Assembly (NCBI GenBank): GCA_039933105.1
Contig: JBDTOT010000003.1
Coordinates: forward strand, 104,292 to 168,291
Direction of reading: 5' to 3'
Length of the DNA stretch: 64,000 nucleotides
DNA from: FEN-1219 sp039933105
Lineage (GTDB): Bacteria > Pseudomonadota > Gammaproteobacteria > Steroidobacterales > Rariloculaceae
Shown here: positions 50,631 through 59,277 of the stretch, one piece after another
Position numbering within the stretch: the stretch's first letter is position 1
How the letters are laid out: every line of letters starts with the position of its first letter
Program-made: the position numbers and the translations under genes
The notes under the pieces: model-generated
Databases searched by the model: none
What the model saw: only the letters and a program-made list of their open reading frames with translations
Told to the model about the DNA's origin: nothing

Positions 50631-51359
50631 ATGGAACAAGCAGAATATCTCGACGCGATGGTGACAACGGGGCTCTATCCGCGGCCCAACAATCTCAGAT
50701 TTTTTCTCGAGCAGATTTTTCATGACCTCGAGTTTGAGAACAGACGTGTTCTGGACATCGGCGGAGGCTCGGGGTTCTTGTCGTTTTTCGCGGCATCGCG
50801 AGGAGCAAGCGAGGTAATTTGCCTTGAGCCTGAGCTTGATGGCAGCACCGCTGGTGCGTCTCACAGATTCAACTCGATTGTTGAACGCCATGACTTCGGG
50901 GCCTGCCGTCTCGTCCCTCAAACGTTTCAGGATTACTGCCTGGGACAGCCCGGGCTTTTCGACATTGTGATCTTGCATGCGTCGATCAACCATCTCGATG
51001 AAGATGCCTGCATACGATTGCGGGTTTCTCCCGATGCCCGACGCGCATATCAGCGGATATTCTCCGATATCGCTGCAATGAGCGCTCCAGGGGCCCGCAT
51101 CGTGATGACGGATGTCTCTCCGCTGAATTTTTTCCCGGCGATGCGTGTCCAGAATCCATTTGCACGCTCGATTGAATGGCATAAGCATCAGACGCCCGAA
51201 ACTTGGATAGAGCTTCTGCGTGAAGCGGGCTATTCGGATGCTGAAACAGAATGGCTAACGTTCAATACACTCAGAGGAGTCGGGAAGTTCTTCTTAGGGA
51301 ATAAGTGCGCATCCTATTTTCTGACGAGTGATTTTGTCCTGAGGATGAAGAAGCCTTGA
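50631..51359 (+). CDS. Class I SAM-dependent methyltransferase
   Basis: A 242-residue methyltransferase. VLDIGGGSGFLSFFAASRG (near 40) is the SAM loop, EVICLEPELDG the acidic strand end, and LFDIVILHASINHLDEDA the middle motif. A clear AAGGAAACAAG precedes its ATG. It is followed 16 bases later by a GT4 gene on the same strand, and these two form a small plus-strand island between IS relics at 50282-50435 and 52510-54120, which suggests it moved as a cassette. Base composition is somewhat lower in GC than the surrounding operons. Confidence 0.88.
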   Translation: MEQAEYLDAMVTTGLYPRPNNLRFFLEQIFHDLEFENRRVLDIGGGSGFLSFFAASRGASEVICLEPELDGSTAGASHRFNSIVERHDFGACRLVPQTFQDYCLGQPGLFDIVILHASINHLDEDACIRLRVSPDARRAYQRIFSDIAAMSAPGARIVMTDVSPLNFFPAMRVQNPFARSIEWHKHQTPETWIELLREAGYSDAETEWLTFNTLRGVGKFFLGNKCASYFLTSDFVLRMKKP

Positions 51360-51375
51360 AAAAAGAATTTCTGAA

Positions 51376-52485
51376 ATGCCGAGAGTCGATCTGAAATCCG
51401 AAGGGCCGAAAACAATTGTTCTGGTGATCGGCGGATTGGAAGGGGGCGGGGCCGAGCGCATATTGTCGGACATGGCTGTGTATTGGACTGGTAAGGGCTG
51501 GCAGGTAACGCTCGCAACCTGGAGCGGTCCGGAGTTGGCCGACTTTTATCCTTTACCCTCGAGCGTCCACAGAAAATGGCTCGACGTCCGGTCGTCGGGC
51601 GATTCATTCTTGGCCAGAGCCCGTGCAAATTTCGGGCGCATCCTCGAGCTTCGCAGGCTGCTCGTCGAGTCGAAGCCAGACGTCGTGCTGAGCTTCATCA
51701 CCGTGTCCAACGTTCTGACCATAATCGCGGCGACCGGTTTGCAGGTACGGGTGGTGGTGTCGGAGCGAACCAACCCCGCGGTGCATTTCGCGGTCGAGCC
51801 GTTTTGGCGGGCACTTCGGCGGCTCTGCTACCGTTGGGCAGACGAGGTCGTCGTGCAAACCAAGGACGCCGCAAAATGGGTCGAGGAAAATTGCCGCGTC
51901 AAACCCGTCGTCATACCGAATTCCCTCCGCACCCTGCCGGACATTCGTTGCGAGCGGGAACCGCTCATCGTAGCGGTAGGGCGCCTTTCGAAGGAAAAGG
52001 GCTTTGACATCCTGCTGGAAGCTTTTGCCAGAATTAGCGCCGACTTTCCAGGTTGGCGGCTGGCCATACTCGGGGAGGGAACGGAACGACAGACTCTCCT
52101 CGACCTGCGTGATCGGCTGGGCTTGGCGAGCCAGGCCGAACTCAGCGGCCAAAGTCAGGAAGTCGAGACGTGGATGGCCCGTAGCGGTCTGGTTGTGCAT
52201 CCGTCCTGGCGCGAAGGCTTTCCTAATGTTGTCTTGGAAGCCATGGGAATGGGCGCCGCGGTGGTTTGCACGGATTGCGATTCGGGGCCGTCGGAGTTGA
52301 TAAATGACGGTATCAACGGGCGGCTCGTGCCTGTGGGAGACGTGGATGCGCTAGCGCGAGCAATGTCGGACCTCATGAGCAAACCCGATCTTCGACGCAC
52401 ATTCGGGCAGGAAGCGTCGCGGGTCAGGAAGCACTACGAACAGGGCGCGATTATGGAAAGGTGGGAGGTGTGTCTCCGCGCGTAG
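51376..52485 (+). CDS. GT4 family glycosyltransferase
   Basis: A 369-residue GT-B transferase. IVLVIGGLEGGGAERILSDM is the N-terminal donor/acceptor loop, AVGRLSKEKGFDILLEAFA starts the donor domain, and SWREGFPNVVLEAMGMGAAVV (near 285) is the E-x7-E motif. The ATG start follows the methyltransferase stop by 16 bases. Downstream comes the nested IS3 structure, so the original next gene may have been lost. Confidence 0.92.
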   Translation: MPRVDLKSEGPKTIVLVIGGLEGGGAERILSDMAVYWTGKGWQVTLATWSGPELADFYPLPSSVHRKWLDVRSSGDSFLARARANFGRILELRRLLVESKPDVVLSFITVSNVLTIIAATGLQVRVVVSERTNPAVHFAVEPFWRALRRLCYRWADEVVVQTKDAAKWVEENCRVKPVVIPNSLRTLPDIRCEREPLIVAVGRLSKEKGFDILLEAFARISADFPGWRLAILGEGTERQTLLDLRDRLGLASQAELSGQSQEVETWMARSGLVVHPSWREGFPNVVLEAMGMGAAVVCTDCDSGPSELINDGINGRLVPVGDVDALARAMSDLMSKPDLRRTFGQEASRVRKHYEQGAIMERWEVCLRA

Positions 52486-52584
52486 TGGCGCCCTCACGGA
52501 CTGTGACCCGCTATGAATAAGTCGGACCGATTGTAGCGTTAGTGTTTCCGGCAAACTGACCCGAGAGGGGGGAAGGAGTTTGTC

Positions 52585-52802
52585 GTGAAGAGGAAACGAT
52601 TTTCGGTTGAGCAGATTGTGGCGGTACTGAAGCAGGCGGAGCTGGGAACGCCGGTCGCGGATCTGATCCGCCACATCGGAATTTCCGAGCAAACGTTCTA
52701 CCGCTGGAAGAAGCAATACGCCGGCATGCAGTCCGACCAGGTGCGCGAACTCAAGCAGCTGCAGGACGAGAACGGCCGTCTTAAGAAGCTGGTTGCGGAG
52801 CT
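52585..52802 (+). pseudogene. Truncated IS3-family OrfA (outer element)
   Basis: The frame from ATG 52585 starts MKRKRFSVEQIVAVLKQAE, then LIRHIGISEQTFYRWKKQYAG and the leucine-zipper LKQLQDENGRLKKLVAEL, a normal OrfA up to about codon 73. After 52802 the sequence changes to the end of the second element; the remaining 37 codons to 52914 are unrelated. The gene is therefore interrupted. AAGGAG and the ATG are intact. Confidence 0.85.
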
Positions 52803-52817
52803 CCGTAACCTTCCCCG

Positions 52818-53675
52818 TCAAGCGGACGGTTGTGAACTAGAACTTCTGGCGGTTTGTGCATACTCGATCGGCGGCAAATCGCCCAACGAGTCGTGCGGCC
52901 GATGCTCGTTGTAATCGATCAGCCACCGGTGCGTGATTTCCCGAACTTGCTCGAGCGTCTCGAACAGGTACAGGTCGAGAACTTCGTTTCGGTACGTGCG
53001 GTTGAGCCGCTCGATGTAGGCGTTCTGGTTCGGCTCGCCGGGCTCGATGTACTGGATCAGCATCCCGTTGGCCTTCGCCCAATCGACGAACTCGTGAGCC
53101 ATCGTTTCCGGACCATTGTCGACGCGCAGCACGTCGGGCAGGCCGCGCCAACTCTTCAGCTGCTCGAACACCCGGATGATGCGCGGCGCGGTGAGCGAGG
53201 TGTCGATCTCGATCGCCACCGCTTCGCGATTGTGATCGTCGAGGACGTTGAACGTTGGGAACCGCCGGCCGTGATACAGCGCATCGCTCATGAAGTCCGC
53301 TGACCACACGACGTTCACTCGATCCGGGATCCACAATGGTTGCGGTTCGCGAACCGGGATCCGCTGCTTTGCCCGCCGGCGATGGTTGAGCTTCATCTCG
53401 CAGTACACTCGATACAGACGCTTGTGATTCCAGGCCCGGCCCGCTCGACGCAGCATCTTGTAGTACTTCCAGAACCCGCGCCGCGGATGGCTATCGGCGA
53501 GCGCTCGTAACGCTTCGATGAGCTCCCGATCCCGTCTCGTCCAATCGATCGGCGGCTCGTAGTACGCCGACTTCGATAACCCCACGCTCCGACACGCACG
53601 CACCACCGCAAGCTCGTGCGTCTGGATCAAAAACTCCGCCGCCGAGCGTCGCTCGGACGCCCCTAGAGCTTTTTT
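52818..53675 (-). CDS. IS3-family transposase OrfB (made as an OrfAB frameshift fusion)
   Basis: The integrase-type transposase. After the helical start ERRSAAEFLIQTHELAVVRACR, the rve core has SADFMSD (first Asp), LRVDNGPETM (second Asp) and the catalytic Glu in QNAYIERLNRTYRNEV 35 residues later, followed by EHRPHDSLGDLPP. The DDE triad is intact. The reading frame is joined to OrfA by a -1 shift at A-AAA-AAG (53675-53669); no strong independent start is seen. Its 3' end overlaps the left terminal repeat. Confidence 0.9.
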   Translation of the reverse strand, partial: KKALGASERRSAAEFLIQTHELAVVRACRSVGLSKSAYYEPPIDWTRRDRELIEALRALADSHPRRGFWKYYKMLRRAGRAWNHKRLYRVYCEMKLNHRRRAKQRIPVREPQPLWIPDRVNVVWSADFMSDALYHGRRFPTFNVLDDHNREAVAIEIDTSLTAPRIIRVFEQLKSWRGLPDVLRVDNGPETMAHEFVDWAKANGMLIQYIEPGEPNQNAYIERLNRTYRNEVLDLYLFETLEQVREITHRWLIDYNEHRPHDSLGDLPPIEYAQTARSSSSQPSA

Positions 53676-53929
53676 TCGATTAGATCCTTCAACGCATAGT
53701 TCTCGTGCGCCAGCTCCGCGTACATCCGTTTGTATTGGCCGAGCTCGCCCTCGATCTCCTTCAGGCGTTTCAGCTGCGAAGCATCCAGACCACCGAACTT
53801 CGCCTTCCAGCTGTAGTACGTCGCCGAGCTGATTCCGTGCTTGCGCCACAGATCCTTCAGCACCACTCCGGCGTCGGCTTCCTTCAAGATCGCAACGATC
53901 TGCGTCTCCGTAAAACGTGACTTCTTCAT
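53663..53929 (-). CDS. IS3-family transposase OrfA
   Basis: An 88-residue DNA-binding protein: FTETQIVAILKEADAGV, LWRKHGISSATYYSWKAKFG (helix-turn-helix) and the leucine-zipper LKRLKEIEGELGQYKRMYAEL. It ends EKKL just after the A7G slippery run that feeds ribosomes into OrfB by -1 frameshifting. AGGAGGTTC lies before the ATG. Full length for the family and without lesions. Confidence 0.92.
   Translation of the reverse strand: MKKSRFTETQIVAILKEADAGVVLKDLWRKHGISSATYYSWKAKFGGLDASQLKRLKEIEGELGQYKRMYAELAHENYALKDLIEKKL
53669..53675 (-). promoter_or_regulatory. Programmed -1 frameshift site A-AAA-AAG
   Basis: On the minus strand OrfA reads GAA-AAA-AAG-CTC-TAG. Slipping back one base on the A run gives AAA-AAA-GCT, the OrfB frame. 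The heptamer A-AAA-AAG is the standard IS3-family slippery signal. Confidence 0.85.
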
Positions 53930-54000
53930 CCGAACCTCCTGGTCAAAGTGTGCCAGAAAGCTCTACTTCCAAATCGTCCGGGATCAGGGGGAGCTTACGG

Positions 54001-54120
54001 ATGGACTTTGTGGCCGATCAACTCGTCGACGGCACACGGATCCGCGCGCTTACCGTGCTCGACGTGTTTACTCGAGAAGCCGTCTGCATCCAGGTCGGTT
54101 ACCGACAACGCGTCGAGTAA
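54001..54120 (+). pseudogene. OrfB fragment of the outer IS3 element
   Basis: The plus strand reads MDFVADQLVDGTRIRALTV, then LDVFTREAVCIQVGYRQRVE and a stop at 54118. This is the segment around the first catalytic aspartate (MDFV) of an IS3 integrase of a different branch from the inner element. Both sides are missing. It lies in the same orientation as OrfA at 52585 and is taken to be the other half of that broken element. Confidence 0.8.
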
Positions 54121-54148
54121 GCACGTCATGCGCGCGCGCTGTGGAGAC

Positions 54149-55417
54149 CTAGTGAATGTTCGCGGCCGGTGTCTCAAACTTGTTCAGAGGCTCCGGACGC
54201 TTATCGTTCGCGTGCAGCCTTCGCAGGAGCGCGACGCTGATTCCCACAAAGCCCGCGAGAAAAGTCTGGTAAAACAATGTGGCCGACAAAGCCATAAACA
54301 GATTGCAGACGAGAACCGCAAGCACCAGGGCGCGCAATCCGCGTGAACTTGCGCCTACGGACTTGAGCAGGCGCCACGCGAGCGCTATGAACATTCCATA
54401 GAACAGCGAAAATCCAATGAGGCCGGTGTTGAAGAGCAAATCGATCGGTGTCGAGTGCGACGTAATTCCATAAACGGTGCGAAATGCCTCGACGCCGTGT
54501 CCAAAAAGTGGATTGCTGGCCCACCCTTGTAACCCTTGTTGTACCCAGTACTCGCGCTCGCCAAAACCAGAATACCCAGGTAGATCTTCGCGCGCGTTCA
54601 GCACCGCCAGCCCTAACGACACGCGATCGAACCCTGCGGTCACTCTCTCAAGCACAGCCTCGTTAGACACCACCAAGTAAACGCCACCGCAAACGACCAA
54701 CAGCAGGGTCACGACATTTCTTCGAACCATTACAAGTGACTGCCTGAAGTACACGAGCCCGGCGACACCCGTGCCGAGCAAAATCCCAAGATTGGTCTTA
54801 ATGGACGTGGTAGCGGCGATATGAGCGAAGAAAACCAGCGCGATGGCGGTGCCTAACACTTTCGAGTGTGTCGCCCAACCGAGGGCCAGGGCGGCGAACA
54901 AGCCGAACAGGTACATGCTGGCGACTGAGTTGTATGAGAAGTCTGGAGGATAGGCAAACGGAAAACCCGTCATATACGCGTAGTTCAAAGCGCCAGCAGC
55001 GAAACCAGCGAGCAATCCGGTAAGCACTGCTCGCACGTTATGAAAGGTCAACAACGATCCAAACAACAACATGATCAGAAGAAAGTTCACCGCGGGAGAG
55101 ATGGTATTGTCGGCAGACGCGCGATCCGGGGCCAGGGTCCACAGTGTGGAAAGACCAAGATAGGCCACGAACACCGCATACAGAGCGAACTCTCGACAGA
55201 AGAGTAGTCGCGGGCGGGTCAAAACGTGCAGCCCGACCAATCCGACCAACACCACCATCAGATACGACGCAGTAAACGACCCGACAAATGCCACGTTCGC
55301 CAACATAGCGAAAGCGGTGGCCGCGGATATCAGAGCGGCGGCGATCTTAGCTGCGAGGTCCTGATTCTCGACGTGTTCGGCCGCATCGCGCGCGACTAAG
55401 ACTGCCTCGACGCCCAT
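54149..55417 (-). CDS. Wzy/O-antigen ligase-like membrane protein
   Basis: A 422-residue integral membrane protein with about eleven hydrophobic helices. The long periplasmic loop (about 285-345) has NARED, FGEREYWVQQGLQGWASNP and LFGHGVEAFRTVYGITSHST, with the GHG and SHS elements typical of the Wzy_C loop. It should polymerise or ligate lipid-linked repeat units. It is the last gene of the nonulosonate operon, 12 bases after the fusion gene, and its 3' end lies next to the IS nest. It is distinct from the protein at 3221. Confidence 0.85.
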   Translation of the reverse strand: MGVEAVLVARDAAEHVENQDLAAKIAAALISAATAFAMLANVAFVGSFTASYLMVVLVGLVGLHVLTRPRLLFCREFALYAVFVAYLGLSTLWTLAPDRASADNTISPAVNFLLIMLLFGSLLTFHNVRAVLTGLLAGFAAGALNYAYMTGFPFAYPPDFSYNSVASMYLFGLFAALALGWATHSKVLGTAIALVFFAHIAATTSIKTNLGILLGTGVAGLVYFRQSLVMVRRNVVTLLLVVCGGVYLVVSNEAVLERVTAGFDRVSLGLAVLNAREDLPGYSGFGEREYWVQQGLQGWASNPLFGHGVEAFRTVYGITSHSTPIDLLFNTGLIGFSLFYGMFIALAWRLLKSVGASSRGLRALVLAVLVCNLFMALSATLFYQTFLAGFVGISVALLRRLHANDKRPEPLNKFETPAANIH

Positions 55418-55429
55418 TGCGGCCGGCCG

Positions 55430-57493
55430 CTAGCGCGCTCTAAACGCTGGCACAGGGATAGGTCCGTCCAGCCACGACTCTGGATCTACACCGCGAGACC
55501 GAGCCTCCGCGACTCGCTTGAAAGCGTACGCGAAAGCCGAGAGCACCGTCGTTACCGATGACTCGTCAAGTGCAGCACAGATGTTGAACGTCGTGAGGAT
55601 CAGCACGCCTCGGCGCGTGACCTCTTGCACCCAAAGCGCTCTGGTCACGGGATCGTCAGCGCCTTCTTCGTTGACGAAAGAAAAGAGCGACCAGTGTGGG
55701 TGGCCGGCAAGTCGGAACGAGTCCTTGAGCCCCGCTGCGGCAGCCATGACCTGCGCTCCGTCGTGCAGCTTTGTGCCAGCCGCCGTCATTCGCGCGTACG
55801 CCTCGCCCGACTCCAGAATATCCAGCACCTTCATCGCAGCCGCCATCGCGGCAACGTCACCCGCAAACGTAAAGCTCACAAAGGCATCCTCGAACGTCTT
55901 CATGACGTCGCGCCTGCCGACGATGCAACTGATCGGCCAGCCGTTCCCCATGGCTTTGCCGAATGTCGCGAGATCGGGGGTCACTCCGAAAATTTGCTGA
56001 GCGCCACCCAATCCGAAGTGAAACCCCGAGCAGATCTCATCGAAGATCAGCAGGGCCCCGTGACGGTGGGTGATCTCCTTCACCTTTTCGAGATACCCCG
56101 GAGACGGCCACTTGAAATTTACCGGCTCCATGATCACGGCCGCGAACTGATCTGGCGCGCTAGTAAGCAGCGAGTCCAAGGCTTCCGCATCATTGTAGGG
56201 GAACGGATGTGCCAGATCCTTGACCGCCTTCGGAACGCCGGCAGAACGCGACGTAGTTCCAATGTACCAATCCTGCCAACCGTGATAGCCGCACACAGCG
56301 ACATGCTCCCGGCCCGTAAATGCGCGTGCAACCCGCACGGCCCCCGCTGTTGCATCCGACCCGTTCTTGCCGAATCGAACCATCTCAGCACACGGAATAA
56401 GCCGGCAAAGTCTCTCCGCGAGTTCCACTTCTATCGGGTGGGCAAGTGAAAAGCTGTGTCCGCGACGCGCACGCTCGCGTGCAGCGTCATCGACCTCATC
56501 GTGGGCGTAGCCAAGAATGTTCGGCAGCAGCCCCTGGATCAAATCTACATAGTCGTTCCCGTCCACGTCCGTGACTACTGCACCCTTGCCACGATCAAGG
56601 AATATCGGCGTGACTCCACGGATGTGATGCCGCCAACTCTTCGAGTAGGTTTGGGCGGCGCCGGGTATCACGCGCTCGCTGCGTTCGAGCCAGACGAAGC
56701 TCTTGTCCAACACCAACGGCGGCGCCGCCTCGGCCGAAGCCGCTTTGAGCACGGAGAGATAAAAACCCTCGTTGATGATCGCTTTACCTTGCGTGACACC
56801 ACTTTCTTTCACGGCTGACATAATTTCCTCGAAATTGAAGGGGCCCGAGCCGCGCCGATCAAGGCAGCTCCAAACAGCGCGAACGAATTCCAGATCGTCG
56901 GGATGATCTACGGACCAGCGCAGCGACGGCGCATGCGGCGGTTTATGCAAGATGTCGAGTCTAACGACGTCGGCGTTCCGACGAATCCACGGCGTGACAT
57001 GCTCTCGATCGGGGCCGCTGTTCGCCGCAGTCGAAGCGCGGTCGAGCGCGGCTCGCGTGAACACCTCCACGTCCTGACCGTCGGGCCGCGTATACGGGTT
57101 CGTGTTGCACGCGTAGTCCACGTCCTCGGCGAGGAACGCTCTAACAACTTCGTCGATCGTGTCTGGCGAGTGGAGCGGGCAATCTGCCGTGAGGCGGACG
57201 ACGACCTCGGCGTTCGCTGTGTCTGCAGCCAACACGTACCTGCTCAACACATCCTGCTCGGAGCCGCGGACCACGGCGAACCCCTTGTCTCTGCAGAACC
57301 TCTCGATCACTTCGTCCGCAGGGTCGACGCTAGTCGCAACGACGACAGCGTCCAGTGTCTCCGCGCCGCGAAGCTGTTGCAGGAGGCGTTCCAATAGGGG
57401 CACGCCTGCTACGTCCATCATGGTTTTGCCCGGCAGTCGGCTGGAACCCATCCGCGCCTGAACGACTGCAACCACTCGCGGACGCGCTGTCAT
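55430..57493 (-). CDS. Fusion: SpsF-like cytidylyltransferase plus class III (GSA-type) aminotransferase
   Basis: A 687-residue bifunctional protein. Residues 1 to about 245 form a nucleotidyltransferase of the CMP-sugar synthetase/SpsF kind: VVAVVQARMGSSRLPGKTMM, VVRLTADCPLHSPDTIDEVV and DYACNTNPYTRPDGQDVEVF. Residues about 265-687 are a PLP aminotransferase/aminomutase like glutamate-1-semialdehyde aminomutase: NGSDATAGAVRVARAFTGR, FDEICSGFHFG and the lysine motif TFGKAMGNGWP. I start at ATG 57493, overlapping the upstream stop (ATGA). Together with the NeuB-like synthase it could aminate a sugar precursor and activate the finished nonulosonic acid as CMP-sugar. Confidence 0.9.
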   Translation of the reverse strand: MTARPRVVAVVQARMGSSRLPGKTMMDVAGVPLLERLLQQLRGAETLDAVVVATSVDPADEVIERFCRDKGFAVVRGSEQDVLSRYVLAADTANAEVVVRLTADCPLHSPDTIDEVVRAFLAEDVDYACNTNPYTRPDGQDVEVFTRAALDRASTAANSGPDREHVTPWIRRNADVVRLDILHKPPHAPSLRWSVDHPDDLEFVRAVWSCLDRRGSGPFNFEEIMSAVKESGVTQGKAIINEGFYLSVLKAASAEAAPPLVLDKSFVWLERSERVIPGAAQTYSKSWRHHIRGVTPIFLDRGKGAVVTDVDGNDYVDLIQGLLPNILGYAHDEVDDAARERARRGHSFSLAHPIEVELAERLCRLIPCAEMVRFGKNGSDATAGAVRVARAFTGREHVAVCGYHGWQDWYIGTTSRSAGVPKAVKDLAHPFPYNDAEALDSLLTSAPDQFAAVIMEPVNFKWPSPGYLEKVKEITHRHGALLIFDEICSGFHFGLGGAQQIFGVTPDLATFGKAMGNGWPISCIVGRRDVMKTFEDAFVSFTFAGDVAAMAAAMKVLDILESGEAYARMTAAGTKLHDGAQVMAAAAGLKDSFRLAGHPHWSLFSFVNEEGADDPVTRALWVQEVTRRGVLILTTFNICAALDESSVTTVLSAFAYAFKRVAEARSRGVDPESWLDGPIPVPAFRAR

Positions 57494-58239
57494 GAGCGTG
57501 CCCTGTCGGTCGACACGCGTTCGAGCGGATATTCCGCGAGGACGGCTTTCTCTTCCATATACCAACGCGTCTCGTGAATGAATTTCAGGGATCGAATTTG
57601 CGTGCTCGCGATCGGCCTATCGGACAACGTAGCCACCAGACGAGCGAGGTTCGCGAATTTTTCAGCGCCGAGTGGCTCAAGAATTCTCCCCAATGGCACG
57701 TGAGCCCAGCCGGATTGATTCGTCGGAAGAAAAGCAATGTTCGCGCGCATACGGGCCCGTATCCGAAACAGCACCGAACCCTCGTCGAATCCCCGAGCTA
57801 CAACGCAACCATCAGGATTGACTTGTACCCCACCAATATCGAAACGAAACGAGGGTTCCCGAGTCGACACAAGCACTTCCTTGACAGCATCACTCCATGC
57901 CGCATCCCAAGTACCGGTCGGCCATTTGAAGACGCAATACTCCACACCCAGGTTTTCGGGTGCCACCCAATAGTGGAGGCGCTCGCCAAGTACCCCGGAT
58001 ATCGCCCGCTGAACTTCGACCAGCTTGTCGGTAAACTCGGCGCGAAACGGCAACCCAGAGAGCAACGCAAGAACCTCTAACTGCTTCGGTCGCGGGCTGC
58101 GCGCAGCCAGACTTTCTGGCGTAAAAAGATTTCGGGATCGATCGAGGTTCGCCTCGTTGAAATCGTTATCCAACCACGTAGGGTCCCCGACGGCGCTATA
58201 GGCACTCTTCAGACTAGAGTGCTCGAGCGAGCCGTTCAA
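57490..58239 (-). CDS. Protein of unknown function in nonulosonate operon
   Basis: A 249-residue soluble protein with no signal peptide or membrane helix. I do not recognise the family. The C-terminal part SLKFIHETRWYMEEKAVL contains an H-x-T element, and HVPLGRILEPLG lies about 50 residues earlier, which together faintly resemble the paired motifs of 2H phosphoesterase-fold proteins; this is a weak hint only. The start is a TTG at 58239 overlapping the dehydratase stop (TTGA), and the 3' end overlaps the fusion gene (ATGA), so it is firmly part of the operon and presumably of the same pathway. Confidence 0.75.
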   Translation of the reverse strand: MNGSLEHSSLKSAYSAVGDPTWLDNDFNEANLDRSRNLFTPESLAARSPRPKQLEVLALLSGLPFRAEFTDKLVEVQRAISGVLGERLHYWVAPENLGVEYCVFKWPTGTWDAAWSDAVKEVLVSTREPSFRFDIGGVQVNPDGCVVARGFDEGSVLFRIRARMRANIAFLPTNQSGWAHVPLGRILEPLGAEKFANLARLVATLSDRPIASTQIRSLKFIHETRWYMEEKAVLAEYPLERVSTDRARS

Positions 58240-59261
58240 ACGGTGAGCCCTGCCGCGCGAAGCATCGCCACCACTTCGCTTCCCGATAGCATGTCTTGAT
58301 CGGAACGTAGAGGCGCGGTCAGCCGCGGAAGACCCTCGTATACCGAGTACTTGCTTCGGACGTCGCCTGACAACATGTCAAATGTATCGGGCAAGACCAC
58401 GTAGGTGTTCCCATTTACAACCGTGCGCGGCGCTTCGTTCTCGGTGACCAGCTCTTCATAGAGCTTTTCCCCGGGTTTATGGCCAATTTCGACCACATTG
58501 AACGGACGATTTCCGCTCACCGCCTGAGCCAGAGTGATGATGTCGCAACTACCCATGCTCATTACGAAGATCTCTCCACCTATCATGCGAGTCGCGCCGT
58601 CTAGGCACAAATCCACGGCTTGCGACATCGAGATGAAAAAGCGCGTCATGTCCTTCGAGGTAATCGTCAATGGAAGGCCGCTGTCGAGTTGACGTCCAAA
58701 GATCTGCAGAACGGATCCGTTGGAGTTCAGGACGTTGCCGAATCGCACGCATGCGAAACTGGTCTTGTGACTACCTGCGAAGTGGTTGGCCGCGATGAAT
58801 AACCGTTCCCCCAGTAGCTTCGTCGCGCCCATGGTGCTCGTAGGATTTACGGCCTTATCGCTGCTCGTGAGGATCACGCGTTCCACGTCGGTCGCGATCG
58901 CGGCCTGAATCACGTTGTTCGTGCCGATGATGTTCGTTTGCATCGCCTCGAACGGGTTGTATTCAGATAAATACACATGCTTCAGCGCGGCGCAGTGAAA
59001 AACAATCTTCACTCCGTCCATCGCACGCCGAAGGCGGTCCCCGTCCCGCACGTTGCCTAGAAACATTCGGAGGCGGCCGCCTCCATCCTTTAGCTGCTGA
59101 TCGAGCTGAAATAACCCGTCCTCACTCTGGTCGAAAGCGCAAACGGTGTGGCCGTTGGCAAGCAGGCGCCGCATCAGAGCGGAGCCAACGGATCCGCATG
59201 CACCTGTGACAAGGATGCGCGAGGGCGGGAGAACCATCTCTTTCAAATCTTGACTGTTCAT
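58236..59261 (-). CDS. NDP-sugar 4,6-dehydratase-like SDR (LegB/PseB/CapD-like)
   Basis: A 341-residue extended short-chain dehydrogenase. ILVTGACGSVGSALMRRLL is the NAD(P) loop, FHCAALKHVYLSEYNP the family signature, and SSDKAVNPTSTMGATKLLG the catalytic region where Met stands for the usual Tyr and Lys is kept, as in WbpM/CapD relatives. It should form a 4-keto-6-deoxy NDP-HexNAc, the first step of legionaminic- or pseudaminic-type acid synthesis. It lies between the NeuB-like and unknown genes. Unlike the protein at 27687 it is soluble, without the membrane and CoA-binding-like domains. Confidence 0.9.
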   Translation of the reverse strand: MNSQDLKEMVLPPSRILVTGACGSVGSALMRRLLANGHTVCAFDQSEDGLFQLDQQLKDGGGRLRMFLGNVRDGDRLRRAMDGVKIVFHCAALKHVYLSEYNPFEAMQTNIIGTNNVIQAAIATDVERVILTSSDKAVNPTSTMGATKLLGERLFIAANHFAGSHKTSFACVRFGNVLNSNGSVLQIFGRQLDSGLPLTITSKDMTRFFISMSQAVDLCLDGATRMIGGEIFVMSMGSCDIITLAQAVSGNRPFNVVEIGHKPGEKLYEELVTENEAPRTVVNGNTYVVLPDTFDMLSGDVRSKYSVYEGLPRLTAPLRSDQDMLSGSEVVAMLRAAGLTV

Positions 59262-59277
59262 TGTTGTCGGTCGACTT

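Larger units (their letters stand above)
52803..54000 (-). mobile_element. Complete-looking IS3-family element
   Basis: About 1.2 kb with OrfA and OrfB overlapping on the minus strand. The ends are imperfect inverted repeats of about 48 bases: CCGTAACCTTCCCC on the left and GGGGGAGCTTACGG on the right are the outermost parts, and CCAGAA-type blocks mark the inner limits. OrfA/OrfB type and gene order fit the IS407-like branch. The same end sequence recurs as a fragment at 41829. The exact terminal base is uncertain. Confidence 0.85.
52510..54120 (+). mobile_element. Nested IS3-family insertion sequences
   Basis: An outer IS3 element is represented by a 5' part with OrfA (52510-52802) and an OrfB piece (54001-54120). 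Inside it lies a second, opposite-facing IS3 element (52803-54000). The outer element also lacks the DNA between OrfA codon 73 and the OrfB MDFVADQL segment, about 150 codons, so a deletion accompanied or followed the insertion. No direct target duplication was found at the inner junctions. Confidence 0.8.
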
